From NCBI GenBank assembly GCA_900547565.1, contig URHI01000003.1, positions 1 to 50,574 on the forward strand: a stretch of 50,574 bases of DNA, in the 5' to 3' direction. The notes below the pieces were generated by a model, which worked only from the letters and a program-made list of their open reading frames with translations, ran no database searches and had not been told where the DNA came from. Source of the stretch: an uncultured Eubacteriales bacterium (lineage in GTDB: Bacteria > Bacillota > Clostridia > Oscillospirales > CAG-272). This document shows positions 23,947-33,216 of this stretch, piece by piece. A program made the translations under genes and the position numbers. How positions within the stretch are numbered: the first letter of the stretch is position 1; each line of letters begins with the position of its first letter.

Positions 23947-24981
23947 GTGAAAATAATTGTTGATGCTATGGGCGGCGATCATGCACCCGAAGAAATTGTC
24001 AGAGGTGCATTTGAGGCCGCGGACGAGTACGGCTGTGAGCTGGTGCTGTGCGGTGATGAAGGCAGGATACGTGATCTGGCAACCCGGAACGGTTGGCCGT
24101 TGGATAAACATCGCATAGTTCACTCAGACATTGCGGTCAGTATGGAGGACGACCCGATGGTGGTGCTTCACTCAAAAAAAGAGTCGTCCATGTGTGTTGG
24201 ACTGCGTTTGCTTGCGGCTGGCGAGGGAGATGCATTTGTCAGCGCAGGAAATACCGGGGCACTGTTCACTGCGGCAAGCCTGATAGTTCGCAAAGTACCG
24301 GGACTGCAGCGCGCCGCGATAGCGAGCATAATTCCTATGAAGCCGCCGGTGCTGCTGCTTGACTCAGGAGCCAACGTAACGGTAAATGACGAGTACCTCG
24401 AACAGTTTGCCGTTATGGGCAGTGTTTACATGAAAAGTATTTACGGGATACCGTGTCCGCGTGTCGGACTGCTGAATAACGGTACCGAGGAGTGTAAGGG
24501 AACGCAGCTGCAGATGGATACATACAAACGGCTGTCCGTCAATCCCGACATTAATTTTATTGGTAACGTGGAGGCTAATCACATTCCGCTTGATGCATGT
24601 GATGTGCTGGTGACAGATGGCTTTACCGGAAACATACTGCTTAAATCCATTGAAGGTATGGGAAGGCTCATGCTGACGACCTTGCGTGACTGCTTCACCG
24701 CGAATCTGCGAACGAAAATCGCTGCGGGACTGGTCAAGGACAAAATTAATGGTATCAAAAAGGATTTTGATTCATCGGAGTATGGGGGAGCACCGCTTCT
24801 CGGATTGCGCCGTCCCGTCATTAAGGCGCATGGGTCTTCAAAAGCCAAAGCACTCAAAAATGCCGTACGTCAGGCTATCGGATATTCCGGCAACGGAATA
24901 ATTGACGAGATCACCGACGAAATAAAGCGTATAAGTGCTCAGCCCCGTCCGACCGGTACTGCCCCGGAGGAAGACAAATGA
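23947..24981 (+). CDS. plsX: Phosphate acyltransferase PlsX
   Basis: 344 aa from GTG. The signature VDAMGGDHAPEEIVRGA is at the N-terminus, with GNTGALFTAA, DSGANV, NNGTEECKGT and DGFTGNILLKSIEG following. It converts acyl-ACP to acyl-phosphate in phospholipid synthesis. GTG 23947 is preferred over ATG 23932, because GGAAGGG overlaps that ATG and lies 6 nt before GTG. Its end overlaps rnc by 4 nt. Confidence 0.95.
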   Translation: MKIIVDAMGGDHAPEEIVRGAFEAADEYGCELVLCGDEGRIRDLATRNGWPLDKHRIVHSDIAVSMEDDPMVVLHSKKESSMCVGLRLLAAGEGDAFVSAGNTGALFTAASLIVRKVPGLQRAAIASIIPMKPPVLLLDSGANVTVNDEYLEQFAVMGSVYMKSIYGIPCPRVGLLNNGTEECKGTQLQMDTYKRLSVNPDINFIGNVEANHIPLDACDVLVTDGFTGNILLKSIEGMGRLMLTTLRDCFTANLRTKIAAGLVKDKINGIKKDFDSSEYGGAPLLGLRRPVIKAHGSSKAKALKNAVRQAIGYSGNGIIDEITDEIKRISAQPRPTGTAPEEDK

Positions 24982-25712
24982 ATTTACCTATGGATATTTC
25001 CGGGTTTGAGGCCCGTATAGGATATACATTCAAAAATAAATCGCTCATTGAAACGGCACTTACCCATTCCTCTTACTCACATGAGCTGAAGGCACGGCAT
25101 ATTGACTGTGAATACAACGAGCGGCTTGAGTTTTTGGGTGACTCGGTGCTGTCTATCGTTGTCAGCGAGTATCTGTATACTCATTATGCCGACCGCCATG
25201 CCGAAGGGGATCTTACCCGTATGCGTGCCGATGTCGTGTGCGAAAATGCATTGGCTCGTTATGCACGCAAGGTCGAGCTTGGAAAGTATCTGCGTCTCGG
25301 CAGAGGAGAGGACAAAAACCACGGACGTGAGCGGAAATCCATTATAGCAGATGCCTTTGAAGCAACACTGGCGGCAATGTATCTGGATGCCGGTGAGCGG
25401 GGCAAGCAGGTGGTGTCGGACTATCTTATGCCTTTTGTGCTTGAGGAGCTTGAGCGCTTTGTCGGAAATGACAACGGCAGAGAGGTCGCTCAGGACTATA
25501 AAACGCATCTGCAGCAGTTCATCCAGCAGTCTGACAACGAACAGCCTGAGTATATAACGGTGGGTGAGTCGGGGCCTGATCATGAAAAAGTATTCGAGGT
25601 TGAGGCACGGCTTAATTCCAATGTGATAGGCCGCGGTTCGGGACACTCAAAGCGCGAGGCAGAGCAAAACGCAGCACGCCAGGCGCTGGAGTTGTTCGGA
25701 GAACTGAAATAA
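24978..25712 (+). CDS. rnc: Ribonuclease III
   Basis: 244 aa. The catalytic domain has NERLEFLGDSVLSI with the Mg-binding Glu and Asp, and DAFEATLAAMYLDAG with the second acidic pair. The C-terminal double-stranded RNA-binding domain (165-240) ends SKREAEQNAARQALELF. It processes rRNA precursors and double-stranded RNA. GGAGG is inside plsX, and the ATGA overlap implies coupled translation. Confidence 0.97.
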   Translation: MNLPMDISGFEARIGYTFKNKSLIETALTHSSYSHELKARHIDCEYNERLEFLGDSVLSIVVSEYLYTHYADRHAEGDLTRMRADVVCENALARYARKVELGKYLRLGRGEDKNHGRERKSIIADAFEATLAAMYLDAGERGKQVVSDYLMPFVLEELERFVGNDNGREVAQDYKTHLQQFIQQSDNEQPEYITVGESGPDHEKVFEVEARLNSNVIGRGSGHSKREAEQNAARQALELFGELK

Positions 25713-25716
25713 AAAC

Positions 25717-25785
25717 ACGCTTCGCGAATAGCTGTGTGCGTCCAATGATTAAAGGGGTTGGCACGGCTTTTCGCGGGCGTTTTTT
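25717..25785 (+). terminator. Long irregular hairpin terminator after rnc
   Basis: ACGCTTCGCGA (25717-25727) pairs with TCGCGGGCGT (25771-25780) with one bulge. Inside it AGCTGTG pairs with CACGGCT and CCAA pairs with TTGG. TTTTT follows. The stem is about 22 bp in segments, longer than a normal terminator. Being next to rnc, it could also be an RNase III target; that is speculation. Confidence 0.6.
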
Positions 25786-25822
25786 GTCGGCTGAAAAATA
25801 TGCGCATTATGGCAAATCACTG

Positions 25823-25851
25823 TTGAAATTTTGCACAAGATATGGTATAAT
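25823..25851 (+). promoter_or_regulatory. Promoter of the radical SAM-smc-ftsY transcript
   Basis: TTGAAA (25823-25828), 17-nt spacer, TATAAT (25846-25851) with the extended -10 TGG directly before it. Confidence 0.75.
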
Positions 25852-25890
25852 AATATATATTAATGTCAAAATGTTGAAAGATGCAGAAGT

Positions 25891-26955
25891 GTGGCGGCTT
25901 GTATGAAAACAAATGTCAGACATATAAATATTCCGGTGTTTATTCCACATCTCGGCTGCCCGAATATGTGTGTTTTCTGTAATCAGCGCACGATCTCCGG
26001 AACACAGGAGTTTCACCGCGAGTCGGTCAAAACGATAATTGATAATGCACTGTCCACAATTCCGGACGGCACCGACACTGAAATAGCGTTTTTCGGCGGT
26101 TCGTTCACGGGAATCGACCGTGATCTTATGATATATCTTCTTGATACAGCCGAGGAGTATGTACGTGCCGGTCGGGTCGGAGGGATAAGGCTGTCAACGC
26201 GGCCGGACTACATCAGCGATGAAATACTTGATATTCTCGGGCGTTATGCTGTGCACGACATAGAGCTTGGTATTCAGAGTATGGATGACCGCGTGCTTGC
26301 CGCATGCCGGCGCGGACACACTGCGGCACAGTCGGAGTATGCCTGCCGCGCAGTCAAATCCCGCGGATTTCGCCTTGTAGGGCAGATGATGACCGGACTT
26401 CCGGGGGCCGACGCACAGTCGGAGCTGCAGACGGCGCGTGCCATATGCCGGCTCGGGGCAGACGGCGCGCGGATATACCCCACCGTGGTGTTCCGGGGAA
26501 CCGAACTTTGCGACATGGCGCAAAGCGGAGACTACCGTATTTTATCGCAGGAAGATATTGTCAGCCGTACAAAGGATGTATTGGCTGTGTTTGTTTCGGA
26601 GGGAGTGCAGGTGCTCAGGGTTGGACTGTGTGCTTCCGAAAGCCTGACAGACGATACTCAGGTGTACGGTGGGGCAAACCATGCGGCGATAGGCGAGATA
26701 GTTATGGGCGAGCTGTATATGGATATAATCGCCCGAGTGCTCGTAGATGCGGGTGTGACGGGCGGGTATCTGACGCTGGCGGTGCCCGTCGGAGAAGTGT
26801 CCAAAGCCGTAGGACAAAACAAGAAAAATACGGCCAGAATAAAGCAATTATTTTCGGTTTGTGATGTAAAGTTCATTGAAGATGCAACGCTTAGTGCGTA
26901 TCAAGTCAAGATAAAAAGCCATAATCCCCAGAGGAGGACAGACAATTGTACCTGA
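25891..26955 (+). CDS. Elp3-like radical SAM protein
   Basis: 354 aa. The [4Fe-4S]-SAM motif CPNMCVFC (CxxxCxxC) is in HLGCPNMCVFCNQRTISG near residues 26-34. FFGGSFTG, LSTRPDYIS and ELGIQSMDDRVL continue the TIM-barrel core. It resembles the N-terminal half of Elp3 but lacks the acetyltransferase domain; the reaction is not established here. In Firmicutes such genes lie between rnc and smc. The start is GTG 25891 or ATG 25903; neither has a clear Shine-Dalgarno. It overlaps smc by 10 nt. Confidence 0.88.
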   Translation: MAACMKTNVRHINIPVFIPHLGCPNMCVFCNQRTISGTQEFHRESVKTIIDNALSTIPDGTDTEIAFFGGSFTGIDRDLMIYLLDTAEEYVRAGRVGGIRLSTRPDYISDEILDILGRYAVHDIELGIQSMDDRVLAACRRGHTAAQSEYACRAVKSRGFRLVGQMMTGLPGADAQSELQTARAICRLGADGARIYPTVVFRGTELCDMAQSGDYRILSQEDIVSRTKDVLAVFVSEGVQVLRVGLCASESLTDDTQVYGGANHAAIGEIVMGELYMDIIARVLVDAGVTGGYLTLAVPVGEVSKAVGQNKKNTARIKQLFSVCDVKFIEDATLSAYQVKIKSHNPQRRTDNCT

Positions 26956-29900
26956 AATCGCTTGAAATGCAGGGCTTCAAGTCCTTTCCGGATAAGACCA
27001 AGCTGATATTTGAGAACGGTACTACCGTTATCGTAGGTCCTAACGGAAGCGGCAAATCAAATATTTCCGACGCAATGCGTTGGGTGTTGGGAGAGATATC
27101 GACCAAGTCCATCCGAAGCGCCAAAATGGAGGACATCATTTTCGGCGGTGCTGACGGTCGCAAACCTATGAGCTTTGCCGAGGTTTCGGTGACATTCGAC
27201 AATACCGACAAGGAGCACCGGCTTGAAAGCCCGTTTGACGAGGTTACGGTTACCCGTAGATATTACCGTGCCGGTGAAAGTGAATATCTGATAAACCGCC
27301 GCCCGGTTCGTCTTAAAGACATATATGAACTGTTTATGAATACAGGCATAGGGCGTGACGGATATTCTATTATAGGTCAGGGCAAAATAGCTGAGATACT
27401 GTCGCGCAAAAGCGACGAGCGGCGAAGTATTTTCGAGGATGCGTCGGGCATTGCCAAGTATCGTTTCAAAAAGAACGATTCCGAGCGTAAGCTGGCAGCT
27501 ACCGAGGATAACATGAACCGTGCAAACGATATTTTCACGGTTATCTGCGAGCAGTTGGGGCCGCTCGAAAAGGATGCCGAAAAGGCACGCCGTGCTATTG
27601 AGCTTATGGAGGCCAAAAAGAAGGTTGATGTCCAGCTGTGGCTGTTCGATACCGATCGTCTTCACCATGAGGTAGAGCAGGCAGAGGAGAGGTTCAAGTA
27701 TTCTTCGTTCGACCTGCAAAACGCCAACGAGGCGCTTCAGGCTTACGAGCAGCAGTATGAGCGTTTGAATCAGGCCTCACAGGATAACCGCCGTATTTCG
27801 GCTGAGCTGCTCGAGCGTATACAGGAGCGCACAAAGCTGAATTTTGAAATAGACAGTCAGTTCAAGGTCAATGAAAATCAGATCTCCCATTGCCGTGAGC
27901 TTATAGCCTCTGCCGAAGGCGAGGTGGTCAGCCTGCGGCGCACGCTTGAAGCTGAAGAGAAGGATTACATCGGTCGCAATGCCAGGCTGACAGAGTTGAA
28001 CGCTAAGCTGGTACAGCTGAGAGAACAGCAGGAGCATTGCCGGCGCGAGTCGGCAGACTACGAGGCGCAGGCAGCCAAGCTGTCCGATGCGATCGACAGA
28101 GCGTTGGCTGACATACGCAATCTTGAAAAAGAGGCTATTGATGCCAAGGTTCAGCTGTCTGTTATCGAGAATGCCCAGCTGACAAATACCGATAAAAACA
28201 GCTCCATTGCCGTAGAGCTTGAAAAGTATACTGAAATTTCGGATGAACTTACACATAGCTGTGAGCAAAAGCAGGCGCAGGTGGATGGATACAACGTTCA
28301 GATAGCCGGTTTTCAGACTGAGCTGGATGCTACAGTCCGCAAAGCTGACAAAGCTGCCTCTGACCGCGCCGCTTGTGAGAGCGAGATCGCACGGCTGACG
28401 CTTGAGCGCGATACACGGCGTCAGCGCATTGAAACATTCCGTGCAATGGAGGAGCAGTTTGAAGGCTATTCGTCCAGCGTGCGGTTCGTTATGAAGAGCT
28501 ATGCGGAAGGGCGCATCAAAAACCAGATGGGTATGCCGTGCGGCCGTATTTACGGCCCGCTGTCCAAACTGATTAGTGTTGAGGATAAGTATGTAAGTGC
28601 GGTCGAAACGGCGCTTGGAGCGAATTTACAGCACATAGTCGTCGAGGACGAGGGGGTTGCAAAGTCCGCCATGGCGGCGCTGAAACGCGAGAACGCAGGG
28701 CGCGCAACATTTTTCCCGCTGACTTCCATGCGCGGCCAGGCTCCGTCAAACGAAATAAGAGAAGCTGCCGGCTTTGCAGGTTATATCGGCGTGGCGGACG
28801 AGCTGGTACGGTGTGAGCCAAAGTTCCGGGAGATACTTTCCAGTCTTGTCGGGCGTACGCTGGTGTTTGACAATATCGATAATGCAACCGTTATGGCCAA
28901 GGCGCAGAAATACCGCGTTCGCGTTGTGACGCTTGACGGTCAGCAGATCAATTTCGGCGGTTCGTTTACGGGCGGCTCGACCAGGACAAACGGTAGTATC
29001 TTAGGCCGTGCCGGTGAGATAAAACGGCTTGAGACAGAGGCCTCAGAGCTTGATATGCGACTGAATGAGGCGGAAAAATCCCGGGACGAGCTTGATAACA
29101 AGCTGGCCGGACTGCGTGATGCTCGTTCGTCGCTTGAGGAACGAATTAAGCTGACTGATGTTCTGCGTTCGGGCGAGCAGGCAGGGCTTGAGCAGGTCAA
29201 GGCCAAGCTGGATGCCAACAATACGCTGATGTCCAAGCTCAAAAGCGATATCGACGGCATTGCCGAACAGCAGCAGCGTCAGGCAGAGGATATGGACGAG
29301 CTACGTCGTCGCAGTGCCGAGATCACAGGACAGATAGCAGAAATTACCGAGTTCCGCAGTGCAAAGGATATTGAGCGCAATGATGTACTTGATAAAAAAT
29401 CAGCAAGTGACAATCAGGGTGTACAATTATTCATCGCCATAAGCGAGGTTCAGAAGGACATTGAGACCGAGCAGACATTACAGCAGTCAGCCGCCGAGCG
29501 CAGCGAGAACTGCCGTAACGACATAAACGCCCGCCGCTTACGAATTAATGAGCTTCGTCAAAATGTCGAGCAGCTTGTAGCAGAGCAGACCGACAACCGG
29601 GCTGTGGCCGTTCAAGGCGATGATGAGTTGAAAAAGCTCAACGCCAAGCGGGCGGAGGCTGAGCAGGGAGGGCTTGAATATGAGCGACTGCTTAACGAGC
29701 TTAATGTCAAAACAAAAGAAAAACAATCGCAAAAGGAGACAATTCTCCGCGATCACACTTTCAATGAGAATAAGCTAAATCAGCTGCGCCAGGAGCAGGA
29801 CGAGTTGTCCACAAGACTTTGGGACGACTACCAGATGACGCGCGCCGAAGCGGTTGCGCTCGGCTATCCTGCGCTTGACGCAAAGACACGCCCGGCGGCT

Positions 29901-30578
29901 GTCACAGAACAGACTTCCTGCCGAAACCGCCTCCGCGTGCTTGGCAATGTCGACCTTGACGCCGTCAACAAATACAACGAAATCAAGAAAAAGCACGATG
30001 AAATGGAGGCTCAGATCAAAGATCTGGAAAAAGCCAAAAAAGAGCTTTTGTCGGTTATCAGTGAGTTGGAAACCAATATGGAGAGCACCTTTCTTGACTC
30101 TTTCAACCGCATAAACGAAAATTTCAATCGTGTTTTCTCCGAGCTGTTCGGAGGAGGCTCTGCCAAGCTGTCGCTGACCGATCCTGCCAATGTGCTTGAG
30201 AGCGGTATTGAGATCAGCGCAGCGCCTCCCGGAAAAATCATTAAAAACCTTATGCAGCTGTCAGGCGGTGAACAGGCGTTTGTGGCGATTGCGCTGTTCT
30301 TTGCTATATTGCAGGTCAACCCCACACCGTTCTGCATTCTCGATGAGATTGAGGCGGCACTTGATGAGGTCAATGTGGGCAGATTTGCGGAATACATAAA
30401 GAAATATTCGGACGGCACGCAGTTTGTGCTTATCACACACCGCCGCGGCACCATGGAGGCGGCAAACCGGCTGTACGGCGTCACCATGCCCGAGCATGGT
30501 ATTTCCAAGGTGCTGACGCTTAATGTGGACGATATTTCAAAAACAAGAGGAGATGACTGGAATGGCATTTTTGGATAA
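26946..30578 (+). CDS. smc: Chromosome segregation ATPase SMC
   Basis: 1210 aa. Walker A GPNGSGKSN near residue 35, signature LSGGEQAFVAIALFF and Walker B FCILDEIEAALDE near 1130-1150. Two long coiled coils (about 165-500 and 670-1020) flank a hinge (about 510-660) with GRIYGPLSKLISVE and the Gly-rich QQINFGGSFTGGS. With ScpA and ScpB, encoded elsewhere in the window, it forms the condensin complex. The start is TTG 26946 with AGGAGG 8 nt upstream. It overlaps ftsY by 17 nt. Confidence 0.97.
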   Translation: MYLKSLEMQGFKSFPDKTKLIFENGTTVIVGPNGSGKSNISDAMRWVLGEISTKSIRSAKMEDIIFGGADGRKPMSFAEVSVTFDNTDKEHRLESPFDEVTVTRRYYRAGESEYLINRRPVRLKDIYELFMNTGIGRDGYSIIGQGKIAEILSRKSDERRSIFEDASGIAKYRFKKNDSERKLAATEDNMNRANDIFTVICEQLGPLEKDAEKARRAIELMEAKKKVDVQLWLFDTDRLHHEVEQAEERFKYSSFDLQNANEALQAYEQQYERLNQASQDNRRISAELLERIQERTKLNFEIDSQFKVNENQISHCRELIASAEGEVVSLRRTLEAEEKDYIGRNARLTELNAKLVQLREQQEHCRRESADYEAQAAKLSDAIDRALADIRNLEKEAIDAKVQLSVIENAQLTNTDKNSSIAVELEKYTEISDELTHSCEQKQAQVDGYNVQIAGFQTELDATVRKADKAASDRAACESEIARLTLERDTRRQRIETFRAMEEQFEGYSSSVRFVMKSYAEGRIKNQMGMPCGRIYGPLSKLISVEDKYVSAVETALGANLQHIVVEDEGVAKSAMAALKRENAGRATFFPLTSMRGQAPSNEIREAAGFAGYIGVADELVRCEPKFREILSSLVGRTLVFDNIDNATVMAKAQKYRVRVVTLDGQQINFGGSFTGGSTRTNGSILGRAGEIKRLETEASELDMRLNEAEKSRDELDNKLAGLRDARSSLEERIKLTDVLRSGEQAGLEQVKAKLDANNTLMSKLKSDIDGIAEQQQRQAEDMDELRRRSAEITGQIAEITEFRSAKDIERNDVLDKKSASDNQGVQLFIAISEVQKDIETEQTLQQSAAERSENCRNDINARRLRINELRQNVEQLVAEQTDNRAVAVQGDDELKKLNAKRAEAEQGGLEYERLLNELNVKTKEKQSQKETILRDHTFNENKLNQLRQEQDELSTRLWDDYQMTRAEAVALGYPALDAKTRPAAVTEQTSCRNRLRVLGNVDLDAVNKYNEIKKKHDEMEAQIKDLEKAKKELLSVISELETNMESTFLDSFNRINENFNRVFSELFGGGSAKLSLTDPANVLESGIEISAAPPGKIIKNLMQLSGGEQAFVAIALFFAILQVNPTPFCILDEIEAALDEVNVGRFAEYIKKYSDGTQFVLITHRRGTMEAANRLYGVTMPEHGISKVLTLNVDDISKTRGDDWNGIFG

Positions 30579-31467
30579 ACTCAAATCAGGACTTGCCAAG
30601 ACAAAGGACGCACTTTTCAAGCAGGTAGACAACCTGCTCAAGAGCTTTGTAAAGGTTGACGAAGACCTTATAGACGAGCTTGAGGAGCTTCTGATCTGTG
30701 CCGATGTAGGCGTTGCGGCAACAGAGGAGATTACCGAACGGCTTCGTGATCAGATAAAAGAGGGGCGCCTCAAGGAAAAGGATCAGGTCATGCAGGTATT
30801 GCGTGAAATACTTACCGATATGATTGGCGAGGGTGAGCCGCTGAGACTTGATACCAAGCCGTCAGTTATATTGGTAATAGGGGTCAACGGTGCGGGCAAA
30901 ACCACCTCGATAGGCAAGATATCAAAGCGCCTTATCGAAAGCGGAAAAAGCGTTGTTGTCGCGGCATCCGATACCTTCAGAGCCGCAGCCATCGACCAGC
31001 TTGCGGTTTGGTGCGAGCGTTCGGGGGCAGAGCTTGTGCGTCAGCAGGAAGGCTCAGACCCGGCGGCCGTAGTGTATGATGCGGCGGGATATGCCAAAAA
31101 GCACGGCGCCGATGTGTTGATCATTGACACGGCGGGAAGACTGCACAACAAAAAAAATCTAATGGACGAGCTGGCAAAAATAAATCGCGTTATAGACAGG
31201 GAGCTACCCGGTGCATCGCGTGAGAATCTGCTCGTGCTGGACGCAACGACCGGTCAGAACGCGGTAATGCAGGCCAAGGAGTTCGGTCACGCTGCTCAGG
31301 TAACGGGACTGATACTCAATAAGCTGGACGGTACAGCCAAAGGCGGCATCGTACTATCAATAAAAAAGGAGCTTGACATACCTGTCAAGTTCATCGGTGT
31401 AGGTGAAAAAATTGATGATATGCAGCCGTTTGACGCAGGAGAATTCGTCAACGCGTTGTTTGACTGA
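30562..31467 (+). CDS. ftsY: Signal recognition particle receptor FtsY
   Basis: 301 aa from ATG 30562. Short N-domain (1-100), then the GTPase G-domain: GVNGAGKTTSIGKI, DTFRAAAIDQLAVW, DTAGRLHNK, and NKLDGTAKGG. It docks SRP-ribosome complexes at the membrane. No long acidic A-domain is present, as usual in Clostridia. GGAG is 9 nt upstream, inside smc. Confidence 0.97.
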   Translation: MAFLDKLKSGLAKTKDALFKQVDNLLKSFVKVDEDLIDELEELLICADVGVAATEEITERLRDQIKEGRLKEKDQVMQVLREILTDMIGEGEPLRLDTKPSVILVIGVNGAGKTTSIGKISKRLIESGKSVVVAASDTFRAAAIDQLAVWCERSGAELVRQQEGSDPAAVVYDAAGYAKKHGADVLIIDTAGRLHNKKNLMDELAKINRVIDRELPGASRENLLVLDATTGQNAVMQAKEFGHAAQVTGLILNKLDGTAKGGIVLSIKKELDIPVKFIGVGEKIDDMQPFDAGEFVNALFD

Positions 31468-31488
31468 TGTCATGCACCTGAATTTACA

Positions 31489-32520
31489 ATGAAGATAAAG
31501 TCAAGAGTTATTATTTCATGCTGTGCCGTTGTAATGCTGTTATTTGTTTTGCTGTGGTTGGCACAATGTCTGCTTGTCCCCAAATATACGTCTGATGACA
31601 TACCCGAAGGTGCGCTGATATCCGAATACTATCAAAGTGCAGGTGGACACGACGTATTGTTTGTCGGTGACTGCGAGGTATATGAGAACTTTTCTCCGGT
31701 CACACTGTGGGAAAAGTACGGCATATCATCGTATATTCGCGGCAGTGCGCAGCAGCTGATATGGCAGTCATATTATATGCTTGCGGAGATGCTGGAATAC
31801 GAAACGCCGCAAGTCGTAGTGTACAATGTTCTTGCAATGAAATACGGTACTCCGCAGTCGGAGGCATACAACCGGCTCAATCTCGACGGCATGCGCATGT
31901 CATCATACAAAATAAAAGCAGTACGTGCGTCGATGACGGACGGTGAGTCGTTTCTAAGCTATGTTTTTCCGCTTCTGCGCTATCATTCGCGTTGGAGCGA
32001 ACTCGGTGCGAACGATGTGACGTACATGTTCCGCCGCGACAGTGTCAGTCATGCGGGATATCTTATGCAGACGGGAGTGCGCGGCATTGATCCTGCGTCG
32101 ATCCCGGCGGCGCCGCCGCTTGAGAGCTATGAGTTGCCCCGGGTCTGTTGGGACTATCTTGACCGTATGCGTGACCTATGCGAACAGCACGGCTGTCAGC
32201 TGGTGTTGATAAAGGCGCCGAGCCTTTATCCGCATTGGTATGCCGAGTGGGACAGTCAGGTCGCCGATTATGCCTCGCGATACGGCCTTAAATATTATAA
32301 TCTTTTGGCAATATATCAGGATATCGGCATAGACTGGTCGTGCGACACATATGACATGGGGCTTCACCTAAATGTGACCGGTGCAGAAAAGCTGTCAGAA
32401 TATTTCGGCCGCGTGCTGCTCGCGGACTGCGGTGTTGTTGACCGCCGCGGGGAAACAAAGTCCATCGACGCATGGTCGGAAATCTGCCGGGCTTATTATA
32501 ATGAAAAGGAAAACAGATAA
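31489..32520 (+). CDS. Membrane-anchored SGNH-like protein with GDC motif
   Basis: 343 aa. One N-terminal transmembrane segment (about 7-28) probably anchors it outside the membrane. The first conserved block reads VLFVGDCEVYENFSP, which is the GDSL/SGNH block I with Cys in the Ser position. The last block reads YDMGLHLNVTGAEKLSEYF, which fits the D-x-x-H catalytic pair. Middle blocks GSAQQ and VYNVL resemble the G and N blocks. It is probably an envelope esterase or an inactive relative; the substrate is unknown. No Shine-Dalgarno is visible. Confidence 0.75.
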   Translation: MKIKSRVIISCCAVVMLLFVLLWLAQCLLVPKYTSDDIPEGALISEYYQSAGGHDVLFVGDCEVYENFSPVTLWEKYGISSYIRGSAQQLIWQSYYMLAEMLEYETPQVVVYNVLAMKYGTPQSEAYNRLNLDGMRMSSYKIKAVRASMTDGESFLSYVFPLLRYHSRWSELGANDVTYMFRRDSVSHAGYLMQTGVRGIDPASIPAAPPLESYELPRVCWDYLDRMRDLCEQHGCQLVLIKAPSLYPHWYAEWDSQVADYASRYGLKYYNLLAIYQDIGIDWSCDTYDMGLHLNVTGAEKLSEYFGRVLLADCGVVDRRGETKSIDAWSEICRAYYNEKENR

Positions 32521-32521
32521 A

Positions 32522-33034
32522 ATGAAAAAGCGTATTGCGCTATTGCTTGCCGTTGTGCTTGTTATGTTTGCGGTGCTTGTCGCATGTAAGGACGGCGGAG
32601 AGAATCCGCCGAACGGAGATGATCATATTTACAGCTTTTCATATAACGGAGTAAATATAGCTCCCGGTGACTCCTTCGCTGAGATACAGTCGCGGCTGGG
32701 AAATCCGACAAGCTATTATGAGGCGGCTTCCTGCGCTTTCGACGGCAACGATAAAATATACACCTATGGAGGTAATGTCCAGGTCAGCGTATCTTCGCTG
32801 GCAGGTGTTGACACCGTTTTCATGGTGACACTGCTTGATGATGCGGTTGCAACCCCCGAGGGTATTTGCGTCGGAAGTGCAAAGGAGCAGGTGACGGTGG
32901 CATATGGAGAAGGTGTTGACAACGGTACGTCACTGGTTTATGCGGCGGGAAATACCGAGCTGGTTTTCCTCATACGTGATGGGTGTGTGACGTCTGTTCA
33001 GTACAGATATACGGATACAGCCGCCGCAAGCTGA
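32522..33034 (+). CDS. Putative lipoprotein of unknown function
   Basis: 170 aa. The signal (KKRIALLLAVVLVMFAVL) ends in the lipobox LVAC with Cys22, so lipid anchoring is expected. The mature part contains YNGVNIAPGDSF, SRLGNPTSYYEAASC and a later SAKEQVTVAYGEG repeat-like motif, resembling two copies of a small beta fold. No known function. It starts 2 nt after the SGNH-like gene, so both are probably one operon. Confidence 0.8.
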   Translation: MKKRIALLLAVVLVMFAVLVACKDGGENPPNGDDHIYSFSYNGVNIAPGDSFAEIQSRLGNPTSYYEAASCAFDGNDKIYTYGGNVQVSVSSLAGVDTVFMVTLLDDAVATPEGICVGSAKEQVTVAYGEGVDNGTSLVYAAGNTELVFLIRDGCVTSVQYRYTDTAAAS

Positions 33035-33092
33035 AAATTAGCACTGAAAAACAAAAATCGCAAAAAAAATTAAAAAATTTTTGAAAAACCCC

Positions 33093-33121
33093 TTGACAAA
33101 CGGTTCGATTAGTGGTAAATT
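33093..33121 (+). promoter_or_regulatory. Promoter of the hrcA-dnaK operon
   Basis: TTGACA (33093-33098), 17-nt spacer, TAAATT (33116-33121). The CIRCE operator begins 12 nt after the -10. Confidence 0.7.
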
Positions 33122-33132
33122 TATAGCATAGT

Positions 33133-33159
33133 TTAGCACTTGGTGCTCACGAGTGCTAA
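33133..33159 (+). promoter_or_regulatory. CIRCE operator (HrcA binding site)
   Basis: TTAGCACTT (33133-33141), 9-nt spacer, GAGTGCTAA (33151-33159). It differs from the CIRCE consensus TTAGCACTC-N9-GAGTGCTAA at one base. HrcA, encoded right downstream, would repress the operon at normal temperature. Confidence 0.95.
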
Positions 33160-33216
33160 AACGAAGCAGAATTCACCGCTGATTGAACTGTTTTTTAATA
33201 GGAAGGAGGGCGCGTC

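Noticed and set aside
32381..32521. Upstream extension of the lipoprotein frame
   Set aside because: It would bury the signal peptide; the ATG at 32522 begins a textbook lipoprotein signal.
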